A stretch of 64,000 nt of DNA, from the NCBI GenBank assembly GCA_035582835.1, contig JAYKAV010002386.1, positions 806,696 through 870,695 of the forward strand, given 5' to 3'. Position numbers and translations under genes: made by a program. This DNA is from Phoebastria nigripes (Eukaryota; Chordata; Aves; Procellariiformes; Diomedeidae). The notes under the pieces are model-generated. The model saw nothing but the letters and a program-made list of their open reading frames with translations, searched no databases and was not told the origin of the DNA. Positions 1-10,498 of this stretch are shown here, piece by piece. Within the stretch, counting starts at the first letter, position 1; each line of letters begins with the position of its first letter.

Positions 1-668
1 ATTGAAGGTTTGGGAAAGATTGGATTCGATTTTCCTTTTCCAAAATGGAGGGGGTAGAGAGCAGGAGGAGATCTGTGCATGGAGTACCTTGAATAAAGTC
101 CTCTTGTAGGAGGCCTCCCCTGTATGGGACAAAACTGCCATTTTAGGTCTAAATTTCCCATGTTTTGAAGAGTTACGTGGCCCTTTAGGTAGGTCTATTC
201 TAAAACATAAATATATCACTGTATCCCATTCACACTTGGCCGGAGCGAAATGCTACCTCAGGGTGATGGGAAACGTGCTGTTGTGTTTTTTACAGTAAAG
301 CCTGTTTGAAGTAAAGGCCTCCATGGGAACAAGTTTCCATTCTTTCAGATGTCTCTGAAAGTATATCTCACTTATAATGTATTTTATAGCTTAGAAGGGC
401 AGAACAAAATTTAGGAAACTGCAAGAATTTTTTGTCTTTTTTAGAATAAGTGTCTTTTGGGGCTACCAGTCTTGAGAAAAATCTTAAAAATCCATTAAAC
501 ATTTGCTGCTGCTTTACTTGTACTGGCTTCTCATTCTTTCTGACACTGTCCTTCCTTCATAGAGCCACTCTGCTGTTCCTGATAGTCATGGAAACTTGGG
601 GAGGGAACCAAACCCGTGTGAAAAATCTTGTCCAGAAGGAATGTATTTGTTGCTAAATTTTCTAGCAC

Positions 669-676
669 TGTTTACA
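669..676 (+). promoter_or_regulatory. miR-30 family 8-mer seed match
   Basis: TGTTTACA complements miR-30 nucleotides 2-8 with the flanking A. TIMP3 is a known target class for miR-30. Functional only if this stretch is transcribed as 3'UTR on the plus strand, as inferred. Confidence 0.5.
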
Positions 677-712
677 GTTTTCCTCCATGTTATTTATAAA
701 TTTTATATTCAG

Positions 713-720
713 TGAATGTA
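713..720 (+). promoter_or_regulatory. miR-181 family 8-mer seed match
   Basis: TGAATGTA is the full 8-mer site for miR-181 (seed complement TGAATGT plus A). TIMP3 is a reported miR-181 target. The site is 37 bases after the miR-30 site and 63 bases before the poly(A) signal, a typical place for effective sites near the 3'UTR end. Confidence 0.5.
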
Positions 721-782
721 TATTGTCTTTTAAGGTAATGTTGCATAATGTTCACTTTTTATAGTGTCCTTTTATTCTAAAC

Positions 783-788
783 AGTAAA
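783..788 (+). promoter_or_regulatory. TIMP3: Poly(A) signal AGTAAA, distal TIMP3 end
   Basis: AGTAAA is a common variant of AATAAA. It sits 13-20 bases before a CA-rich cleavage candidate (ctatcaca, 801-808), followed by moderately T-rich sequence. Further possible proximal signals are AATAAA at 92-97 and AGTAAA at 294-299, which could give shorter 3' ends. Confidence 0.65.
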
Positions 789-810
789 GTGGTTTTATTT
801 CTATCACAGA

Positions 811-3775
811 CATTCTGTCTCTGCTTCACTTATATTAGTTTCTGTCCACTTCAAATGTACACAAATGGATTTGCAAGTGGATTTATTAATTTCCTTCCCT
901 TTCTTGATACTGTTTTATTGGGCCCAAAGCAGGTATTCCACCTCTGGCAATTCTTGCTCTTTGGCAAAGATCCCTCCAGCAGTCCCTCCCTCTTTTTAAG
1001 AGGTTGATCTCTCTAAGAATTGTTACTGGGATCATAAGCCCAGGAGAGGCAAAAAATGCCTTTTGAAGTTAATGTATCCCACTTGTTAACTGGCCATAGG
1101 GGGTCACTACAGAGCAAGGCAGTCATTATGGCTGTCACGTAGCACCAGTAGGGCCTTAGAAGAACAGTTGCCAGATTGCTCTTATTTCCAGTAAACTGAT
1201 CGCTGGGGGGAGGGTTGAAAGGTACATGCCCGTGGCAAAGGGAAGAGAGATTCATCTTTTGGATCTTTTCTACTGTGAAATGTCTGAGCCTTGTGTCCTC
1301 TCTTTGTTTACTCTTTAAGGCTGGTTAAAAATGCCCTGTGGTCATGAGAAGGAAGCTTCAGAGAAAGAGTTCTCAACTAAATTAAAATGCTCACAAAAAT
1401 GGGCCTATTGTTAGATACTTCCTTTATCTCACTTTTACTTTAGGAAAATCTCTATTCTCTACACAGACGAAAGAATGAAACAGATTTTTAAATCTGTTCT
1501 ATGTTTAATCCAAAGGTTTAGAAAGTAAGCTTTGAAAAGTTTTGGACATAGAAGGATGAGGATCTCTTATGTGAGAACTTCATTGCTTAAAGTATATCAC
1601 GTTGCAAAGAGGTAAAACCATAACACTAGTTATAAACACTTCCAGGGGGTCAGCCATCAAAGGACCACAGCACATTTTACAAGTGCTAACTGATACAGCT
1701 TGAAAATGCCTCCAGGAAAGGGAAGAAAAGAGTGGGGAAGGGAGATCATTATATTCCTGTCTGACACATGGAGAAGCTGATGCACAGTGGGCAAGCAACT
1801 TTCACAGGTATTTGGTGGCGTGATGACTGCAACAGAGCTTGCTTGGCCTAAGCACTTGCCCTCTCAGCCTCTCACAGCCCAGGATACTGTGAAGATGCAT
1901 CTAGAAAAGATCTTGAGAAGTTACGTAGATTCATTCTGTGAGGCAGACCCCCCACCTGGAAAGGGCTGGCCTGAATTTGCCCAAGTGGATTGTTGCTTGT
2001 GTAAATGTTTGGAAAGTGACTGACTTAAACCAGGTTACTCAAGCTTGCATATCAACAATAGTGTTTGTGTTCACATGAGATTATCTACAGTTTAAAAAGG
2101 TTCCTGTATTCTTTTGGAAGTAAGCAATAGCATCTGCAAATAAGCAATAGCATCTCCAAGTAGGTGATCAGTTATAAAGATGACAAATATGTGAAATTAA
2201 GATCAGTGCTCTGCTAAACTAAACTACTGTTTTGGTAACAAATGCATTTACATGCTGAGGAATCAAGAATCAGATTTCCAGACAAGAAAATAATGCTAAA
2301 AGTGCTAGCTACATATTTGTAATGAAAACCTTAATGGAGTCTTCCAAAAATACCATTCCTGAAGTGATGGTCACACAAAGTCACAACTGTCCTGAAGCAT
2401 TACAGATGTCACAAAACCCTCTATAAATCAGCGGGAATTAAATGCAACAGGATCTATCAACTAATTTGTCTTAAAAGTCTGCAACAGTCACATAGTGTTT
2501 AAGGACCATCCATTTCTTTATGTCTTAAATGATAATACAACTCTTACCACTGCATTACTTGAGTGCTTCACAGCACTCATGACTGTACTTNCCTCCATGA
2601 CGTGCCTGTGAAGTATGGAAGTGCTGTTGTCCACACAGCACAGGTAGAGAACAGAGAGATGAAGGACTGGCATTTCAAGGTATTCAGGTACCTAGCGAGC
2701 ACTGGTGGGATTTTTCACAAGAATCTAAATGAGGCTTCCTTTTGAATTTTGAAGCTCCCACTAGGTGCCTGTATTCACCATCAGGTACCTACACCCTATT
2801 ATGCATTGTGGTTAGCCCACAGTGTTGCAACAAGTGTGTGAGAAAAGAGGGGTTTGAATGTTTTTGAGCCCTAGTTTGACATCTCGACAACCCTAATCTT
2901 CAGGCTGTCAATGCTGCTCGAGTTCACAATCAAGTGTGGGAAATAAGCTCAGACAGCCAATGGCTCACATGGGGGGGTCATGGTTCACACAGGGTCTCAT
3001 CAAAGCCTCAGCCAGGTAAGAAGAGCCACTAATTCACGGATGTAAGTTGGGAGCAAAAATTCATGAAGGACTAGCCACCCTTTTAACCCAGGGAAAACAA
3101 GAGACATGAATAGTTTTAAACAAAGCCACTTGCTTTGCTATGTTCTCCAGGACTAAAGGCATCTACGCAGATCTCTTTGGAAGGTGCCCTAAGAGTTTGG
3201 TACAGTGCCCAGTAGCCACACAGGACACTGAGTGTTTAGTTGGTGACAGGAAGACGACCCCAGAGCCACTGTGCAAAGGAAACATTACAAGCTGAAACAA
3301 CCTCTTTTTCAACAACTCCAATTTGCTTTGAGTACCTAGTCAGGCTGATAAACGTTTCATGGATGGCAACCACCTGACAGACCAAGCAAACTGACACTGT
3401 GAAACAAACATCTCTTACCACCCATGTCCGAAATCATCAATGTATTTTCAACAATTCCAGGAGGGGACAAAATCCACTTTATCTGAATAAAGTGATTCCT
3501 TACTCTAAGGGATGAGCTTTTGTTCATTAGATTTTACAATGGATTTTTGTTTTGGTGTTGAGCCCATTCCAATTTTTCACTTTTTCAGGGTCCATATGTG
3601 ACCTGGGGGAGGGCTGGGCAAGAAGGGAAAGAGGTTCCCAAGCACTGCTTTTTGCGTATTGCTTTTAGCTAGTAATTCTCTGGAAGTAATTCCCACCGCC
3701 ATCTCTTGTGCCCAACTCACATTCGTTGCTTCTCCCCCACCCACCCTATAGTCAGAAGAAAGCAAAGGTACTCAC
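811..3775. other. SYN3 intron after exon 5 (right part)
   Basis: Intron between the presumed TIMP3 end and SYN3 exon 5. Only short open frames occur, none with a recognisable domain or paired splice sites. It contains a 20-bp tandem duplication at 2121-2160. No CR1 copy was recognised here. Confidence 0.75.
2121..2160. repeat. 20-bp tandem duplication, two copies
   Basis: Two adjacent 20-bp units, each starting taagcaatagcatct, match at 18 of 20 positions. Looks like a recent local slippage duplication inside the intron. Confidence 0.85.
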
Positions 3776-3865
3776 CATCTGCTTATGGCTTGGGAAGAAT
3801 GTTTGCTCCACGAGGGGGAACTTCTCAGGACCCAACGAGTTGAAGATTTTAATGAGCTGAGAGAA
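3776..3865 (-). CDS. SYN3: SYN3 coding exon 5 (synapsin III, domain C)
   Basis: Ninety bases, 30 codons, phase 0 at both ends. Translation begins FSQLIKIFNSLGPEKFPLVE and ends FFPSHKQM, corresponding to residues 209-238 of this protein. It belongs to synapsin domain C, at the passage from the N-terminal subdomain towards the ATP-grasp half. Minus-strand acceptor: a long pyrimidine tract ending CCCCAAG. Donor: ATG|GTGAGT (donor GT at 3775-3774). Synapsin III is a neuronal phosphoprotein on the cytoplasmic face of synaptic vesicles and is also linked to neurite outgrowth. Compared with human SYN3 as I recall it, HS becomes NS early in the exon and NHKPM becomes SHKQM at the end. The next exon is outside the window to the left. 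Confidence 0.95.
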
Positions 3866-6303
3866 CTTGGGGTGAGGGGGGAAACAGAAAAACAGACACA
3901 GCGGATGTCAGTGGCTTACTGTGTAGCAGGTAAGTGCTTGCAAAATGTTCTGATACTGGTGAAGGAGGTGAGAGAAACATGTTATTATGCCTTTCCCACC
4001 TTGCTTTCTTGACCTGAGAGCAGCAAGAAAATACAAAGTTGCTGTATTTACCCAGGGCCAAGCCAGCCTGTGTACACATACCTTAGACCAAGAGAGCAGA
4101 GAAGGGTTTCAAGAGCCAGAAGGGGATCAGTTTGGGTTTAGTTACAGATCTGCTATGAACAAGTTTTGCTTTCCAAATGTGGCTGGGGAGAGGATGGGGG
4201 GGCTCTTCTTGGTAGAGGAAAGGGCTCAGAGGAGTGACCAGGCAGGAAATCAGTGCCACCACTCCTGAGCAGAGACAAAATAAAATAAAGATGTCCCTTG
4301 GATCTCTGCCCCATAGCCAAATCAAAGCAAGGCACATTTACCCATCATGCTGAAGGGAAGGAGAATTGCTAAGGGACAGAGATGACTAGAGGGAATTGCC
4401 TGTGCTACCTGGTTTGAGTGTTAGACTAAGGAAGCATGAGCCCACCAGCAATCATAACTGACATCTATTACGAACCAAGGGTCTCCCAACAGCCCCCACA
4501 CATGGCAGGAGAAAGGGGAGATCATCTGCTACCCCTGTCCCATCTACCAGTGAGGTCCGAGGGAAGCACCAGTCTGTGAGGATGGTATCTAGAGAAAGCA
4601 GTATGTAACATCAATGGGGAAATCAACAGTGCTGGTATTTCACATACAAGGGTGAACATTTGCCATCATCCCAGCCTGTCAGCATGAACTTCACCATTAT
4701 CACCACTATCATCACTGCTATAAACTGTTTATCATTCAGGGTTGTGCCCAGCCAGACACAAAGCTCCCCNTGGTAGGACTGAGTTTTGACTTCTGTTCAA
4801 ATCCCTGCTCCGCTTTGGCCATCTGTGAAGCGAGCAGACTACTCTGTACATTGTCTGCATCCTCCCTGTTCAATCTGTCATTGATCAGCTGGGAAAAAAA
4901 ANCCAAAACTATAAGAAAGAAACTTAATAACCATGACATAAAATGTTGCTGAAGCAGGATTGGTATACCAAAGAGAATAAGAGGTGGTATATATATACCA
5001 AAAACCTTCTGGATCTCAGGAGCAACTTAGGTTCTTTACAATCACACCTCTAGCCATTCTGCNTTCTCTCTGAAGAGGTACAGCCCCATTACCATGGACA
5101 ATGCTGAACTGGCAATGCTGTTGGTGAAGTGGTTAGACTGGCAGCCTTGCAGAAGATGGACTAAAGCTGAATAAGGTAGCTTGATTATTGTCATGGACAT
5201 TAAGAGAATAAAATGATTGGGGATTGCTCCACAGATAAGAATCTTGTTTCCTGCTGAGCTGGTAGATGTGACTGAATTCCCCATTGATGTCCTATTTACA
5301 AAGTAATTTAGAAACTGAATCTAGTCTCCACACCCCCTGGAATTTGGTAAAATCAAGTTAAATTAATGAAGGCCTCCAGTCTGGGCCAAATCTCACTGTA
5401 AGTCCTTTAAAAAAGTTCCTTCAAGTTCCCCATCAAAGCTAGGGATGCATTCATCTTGAAGGAGACCTTTGCGTCGCCTGTGTGACAGGTGGTAACACAG
5501 GGAGGTAACACACAGATTAAGGGAAGGAGACAGACACCTAGGGAACAAGGGAAGGGAAAGAAAGCCCTATTTCTTCCCAATGGCATCAGCTGCCTAATCT
5601 TACATTTTCTGAGCACTTCTGAGCAATGGCTGAAGCCAGTAAATGTACCAAATTGCAAGCCCAAGGTTACATTGCAGATAAAGAGAGAGCTACTGAGAAT
5701 GTTTTCTGCTGCGTAGCTACATTAGGATTCCTGTCCTGGTTACTGGGCTAGTCTAAGCAAAAGCATTTCTTCATAAGAAGTTGAAACTTCACTTGGTGGT
5801 GGAGAAGAAATACCCCTTTGGGAGTTAAAAGGTGGTATGGGTGTAAAAAAAATGCAGCCAGTGTGTAAAAAAATTAGGCTGCAAGGTGGGTGCCAGTCCC
5901 AGGCCACATGCTGAAGGGGCAGCTGCCAGCAGATTTGCAGACAAATGCAAAGAATCCTTTTGCTAATCTTGTAGGTCAAAATGTGGCATTTAAGCAAACC
6001 CAGAAAACATCAAGAGGCGGCACATCCCATCACTAACGCCAGCACCCTTCACATGCATCAGCAGATAAGAGAAAAACTCCCCGTGTAGAATAATTATCAT
6101 TGGCAAGGAGAGTATTGATGTTGGGGAAGGAGGACAGCTTGCTTCTCTTAACTGCTCGCACTAGCCCTGCACATCCTAGAGAAGAAAAATAAAGTCCTGT
6201 TTTGACTAGCAAAGTGAGCAAACAGGGCTTAAAAGTTAAACAGAATGAGACAGAGACAGGGAAAGGAGGAAAAACACCCTGGTTGAGAGCAGCACATGCC
6301 CCT

Positions 6304-6350
6304 CGCTGCGCGTGCACGCAGCCCTGGCGAAACATGGGCGCCGTGACGTT
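6304..6350. promoter_or_regulatory. Short CpG-dense patch (possible regulatory element)
   Basis: Eight CpG dinucleotides within about 47 bases in an otherwise CpG-poor intron. The patch includes acatgggcgccgtgacgttg, which resembles a YY1-like ATGG core beside a CRE-like TGACGTT. It is too short for a CpG island. Function is inferred only from composition. Confidence 0.25.
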
Positions 6351-9255
6351 GAGACAACATATGTTTATCCTAGGAAAACAGCTCAAACAAAATAACGGGA
6401 ACAACTGTGCAGCTGACAGACAGCGTCCTGACTTGTTCCTTGGGCTTCCTTTTGAAGCATACAGCTCTTGGCTGTTGCTGAAATAACAAGCGTTTCAGAT
6501 GGACAGATGAGAGACTCAGCCATCTGGGAGCCTCCTCAATGGGCCAAGCCTGCAAGAAGGTCTGACTTTGGTATTGACCCTCATGGGACAATTACCTCCT
6601 TTTTTCCTTTTTTTTTGGCAATTGTTAGGGACAGGATATTGGCAAAGAGACACCCACGTTTCATGGTGCAGCAGCCTCTTAGATATCTGATAGCGGAGCT
6701 CAAGTAGCACCTCCCAGTGCATTTTAGATGGGTAGGAATGTTACTGTCAGCATCTCAGCTAGATATAATTGCCCCTTCCACATTTTGGTATCAGTTCTTA
6801 CTTTCCATGGTTTCACTGGCTTTAGTGAGATTGCATCCAGACCACAAAGCAAGACACGGGGCAAGGCAATGTGGCACAGTCTGGGTTTTAAGTGAGATGC
6901 CTTGTCTGGCTAGTTGGACATCAGAGTTACTTGCAGGGAGTCTTTACTTACTTACAGAGAAATAAAANGATCCATTCAGAGGATCTCAAGGCCTTTTGCA
7001 TATTTTTAAAGTGTCTAGGTCATCAGGGAGCCTATATCTCTTGACAGTCAATAACAGTTTGGCTGGGAGTCTCTTGGACTCTGTAGATGACTGTCTTCAA
7101 GACTTCGTATTTCCTGCAGTCTTACAGATGCAAAAGTTGCCTTACAATTANGGACATTACTGCATGTAATATGAGTACTACTCTGAGCATTGTTCCCACT
7201 ATATTTTGTATTGTAACTGTTATAACACAAAAATCATCATTAGTGGTTGAAGCATTGTGTTTAGGATGCTTGTAGCATTATTTCTCAATAATACTGGGAT
7301 CATCTTAAAACTTAGGTTTCTTAGATGTTTCTCTATGTGTGAGATCCCCCTGAATATGCCTGTTCCTCTTTCAGAAATGCCTATTTCAAACTGTGCCTGT
7401 TTAATGCAAATTTTAACCTTTGAAGAAATTTGTGTATTGCAGTACTGGAAACCTGGCAAATGTCATTAAAAAATGGGGCTGCATGTTTGAGTAAACTCAA
7501 GCCCAAACTCAGCTGATTGTAATTAGAGTTGCTGAGAAAAAAACGTTGCAAATTGCCAAGGAAAAACAGTCTTACTTCTTTCCCCCTCCACAAAATCATA
7601 AACATTTCTACGAAATGGAACCATTTTCAGAAAAACTAAAAAGGGAAAGTGAAAAGCACATTTCCCAGGGGTATTTAATTTCATTTCTTCACATATCTCA
7701 ACTGTTTTCTAGGTCCAAAAAGTTTCCAGTAATTTTTGTTAAGCAGATCCCTTATTTCAAGATGCCTGTTTTGCAATCAGAGTGGAACATGCACCAAAGT
7801 GGTCTGTCCCTATCTCTCATTTCCCAGCTATCACAAGATCAGAATTTTCTGATTCTGCTGCCAGTNAAGCTTTCTGCCCTCAAATACCCCACTGCAATCT
7901 CTACCTGAGCTTCAACCTGATAAAATTTCAGTGGTGCCAAATACCAGCTCAGATCCCATCTGAGCTCTTAGATTACTTAGTGCGTTACAATCATTGGTTT
8001 GGGGGGTTGATGTGTGTGCAGCGGCAGTAGGGAAAGGAGGCATTCTGCAAACCTGTTTTAAGTGTTTACAAGTGGTTTCCTTGACTCCTCTGGGAAGGTT
8101 GTCTGAGCCAGCTGTATTCCCTGTGAGGAAAGCATGGCACAACCGGACCCAGAATAGCTAGAGCCAAGTTACTGGCAGAGCCAATTTCTCCCACACTGCC
8201 TTGCCAGCCCTGCTTTTTCTTTTGCCTTTTTTTTTTTTTTCCCCCAATGTGCTGAGTTTGTTTGTTTTCTTTTATTTTAGATTCCTAAAAATAGGCCTGT
8301 CACATCTTGAGGCCCCTGCACACCATCAGAAATGTAATTACAAAGCATGAGTTGAAAAATGTCAACTAAACCCTGACTGACTCAACCCCAAAATCGGATG
8401 GAATAGACCACATGACTGTCTTCCTCAGCAAAAGCCAGTGTAAATGCGGAGGCTTTTTGTCTGGTTACCGGGGTCAACACGCTCATGTGTGTAGGACCAA
8501 ATGTAGGAAACCATGCAAAGGTGTTGTACTGAGCCTGGTATTGGTCCCTCTCCTCCTCCCCTTTCTGTTCCCAGCAACCCTTGTCATTCAAATGGGGACT
8601 GAGGCCAAATGTGCATCATCCACCTATACAGTGATGGAAAAGTGAGATTTTTCTCACTACTCTCATTACTGCACTGCAACATTTTTGGAAAAGACAGGAC
8701 CTTGCTTTTGGTCTCAACAAAACCCCCACATATCATAAAAGGGGTGAAAACTGAGAAGACTATGTCTGTTACACTGGTACCTTTTTGCTAAGAAATGAGT
8801 CAAATCCAACACTGCACAGCCATGGAAATAAAAGTCTGAGTCATGACAGACCTCAGTTGGATTTGAACTACCAATCAACACACTGAAGACTAATAGGATA
8901 TTTATTCCAAGGGAAAAACAACAACAACAAAAGACTTAATTAGGTAATGAGGAAGATAGTTACCACTTGCTATAAACATGCCATCTCACCCCAAGCTAAA
9001 TTTGTGCAATGAGTAAGGGGAATTCCTGAACACGTATCTAAAAGTTTTCCATGGGGGGCATATTGGAAAGTCCCATCTCCTTGTCACATCCATATAGCTT
9101 GTAGTTCCCTGCTTCGGTCCTAGAACAATGCAGGGAAATATATATTCTGGGGCCATCGGTGATCAGAGAGGGCACTTTGAGATGAAACTGCTTGGAAGAC
9201 CCAGATGTGGACTCCAAAATGGTATCAGCATCTGACTTCTTCCTGCAGGAGCTAC

Positions 9256-9311
9256 GATGGCCAGCCTTGCTCCTGTGGCTCATGATGGCCAGCCTTACTC
9301 CTCTGCCTCTC
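9256..9311. repeat. Imperfect 28-bp tandem duplication
   Basis: Two neighbouring 28-bp units both begin gatggccagcctt and agree at roughly 22 of 28 positions. An ordinary local duplication in intron 4. Confidence 0.7.
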
Positions 9312-10341
9312 CTGTTCCTGCAGTTCCTGCTGACTTAGAGCTGGTCATCAGGTCTGGGGAATTATTACAAACTTTGATTTCAGGCTGAGACAAGCCTATG
9401 ATAATATTTTTTAGGGTTTTCTGAGATTTTCAGGTGAACTTGACAAAATCTAAAGAACAGGTGAAGGGGGCTCCCAGTGCAAAATATCAAAACACTGTCC
9501 TGTTCTCCCCAGGAGCTGACTCAGCCCAAAGTGTTTCTGAGGTGCAGTCTTTCAGGTTCAATGAACCAAAACTTTATGATAATCTTGTATTTCCTTCTGA
9601 AACTGCTGAAAAACTCTACATGCTTTCCCCTTTCCTTCTGCCTCTTTCTCAGGTCTTTGTCATTCTATGTTCCCTTTTTTCCTAGACCTAGCTGTTAAAG
9701 AAATCATCTCTCTACCTTTCTTGCCTTTCTTTTCAGCTAATTTCCTCACAACAAAGCACCACCCAGAAAAAGTAGGAAGAGAAGACAAGAGAAGACAAGT
9801 GCAGGTTGCACTTCTGCAAGGAATGGATAATCTTAGTCTTAGGCTGGGGCACCTGGATACCACAAGTTTGCATCTAATAAAAGGTGCTAGAAATAGCATA
9901 GTTCAGATGATACCTTCTAAANCAGCAAATGTTAATGTCTCTTTTAAGGTAGTTTTACTGTGTTTTGGTCAGGACAGAGATGTGCTACTATTGATCTGAT
10001 GTTATTAATCTATTACTATTCATCTACTCCACCTTAGAAGAAATCTAGGTGTTACTGTACTGTTAGCTGTTTGTGACACATTAGTGTCTGGGACAGGTGA
10101 AACGTCCTACTCAGGGTGAGGAAATAACACCTTGATATTACTAGAGGCTGATAAAGGAGCAGTGCTGGTAGTTTTTTTCCCCAAGAATTCCCAGCTGGAC
10201 TCCTAAGGTTGTTTAGATGGTGGTTTTAACCTAAAGAGACGAATTCCTATGAAACAGACTGGAAGCTGAGTTTGGTGCTTTATCGGTACCAGATATCTAC
10301 TTCACAGTGTTGGCATGCAGTAGAGCTGGATCGTCACTTAC

Positions 10342-10498
10342 CACCCAGGGCTTGCTGCAGAAGTTGTAGATGGAGTAGAGGGAGTTGACTGTGTGGATGC
10401 CACCGTACTGGAGGCCAATGACGAGGCTGCGGAAGTCCTCTCCCAGCGCCATGCTGTAGGCGTGCTGCCGGATCAGGACAAAGTCTGGCTTGAAGGAC
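10342..10498 (-). CDS. SYN3: SYN3 coding exon 4 (synapsin III, domain C)
   Basis: 157 bases. The first base completes a split Arg codon (AG|G) from exon 3, then 52 codons follow, ending in phase 0. The peptide begins [20 protein letters not shown] and ends YNFCSKPWV (residues 157-208), the strongly conserved core of the N-terminal subdomain of domain C. The ALGED and FCSKPWV segments point to SYN3. SYN1 and SYN2, as I recall them, read ARNGD or AENED and FCDKPWV. Minus-strand acceptor CGTCTCTTCCAG, donor GTG|GTAAGT. The GGIHTVNS segment differs from human SYN3 (GGLPAVNS as I recall). The exon is GC-rich relative to its introns, as expected for a conserved avian exon. Confidence 0.97.

Larger units (their letters stand above)
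1..810 (+). other. TIMP3: TIMP3 3'UTR, terminal part (candidate)
   Basis: Non-coding. About 450-808 resembles my recollection of the conserved distal 3'UTR of vertebrate TIMP3, the secreted, matrix-bound inhibitor of metalloproteinases. It ends in an AGTAAA poly(A) signal (783-788) with probable cleavage near 801-808. The stretch holds 8-mer seed matches for miR-30 (669-676) and miR-181 (713-720) and an AU-rich TTATTTAT (690-697). The position fits: TIMP3 is nested antisense in a SYN3 intron in vertebrates, SYN3 here is on the minus strand, and the sequence lies beyond exon 5. No TIMP3 coding exon is visible, so the CDS would be left of position 1. The left limit of the UTR is unknown. Identification rests on memory of the sequence and on synteny, not on an alignment. 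Confidence 0.72.
3866..10341 (-). other. SYN3: SYN3 intron 4 (between exons 5 and 4)
   Basis: Intron of 6,476 bases with GT/AG ends on the minus strand. It contains a small CpG-dense patch (6304-6350), a T14C5 tract (8227-8245) and an imperfect 28-bp tandem duplication (9256-9311). Open frames here are short and not recognised. No mobile element was identified. Confidence 0.9.

Noticed and set aside
4736..4939. Minus-strand frame containing FFSQLIND, similar to the start of SYN3 exon 5
   Set aside because: Similarity stops after five residues, and the true exon 5 with correct splice sites and full match is at 3776-3865.
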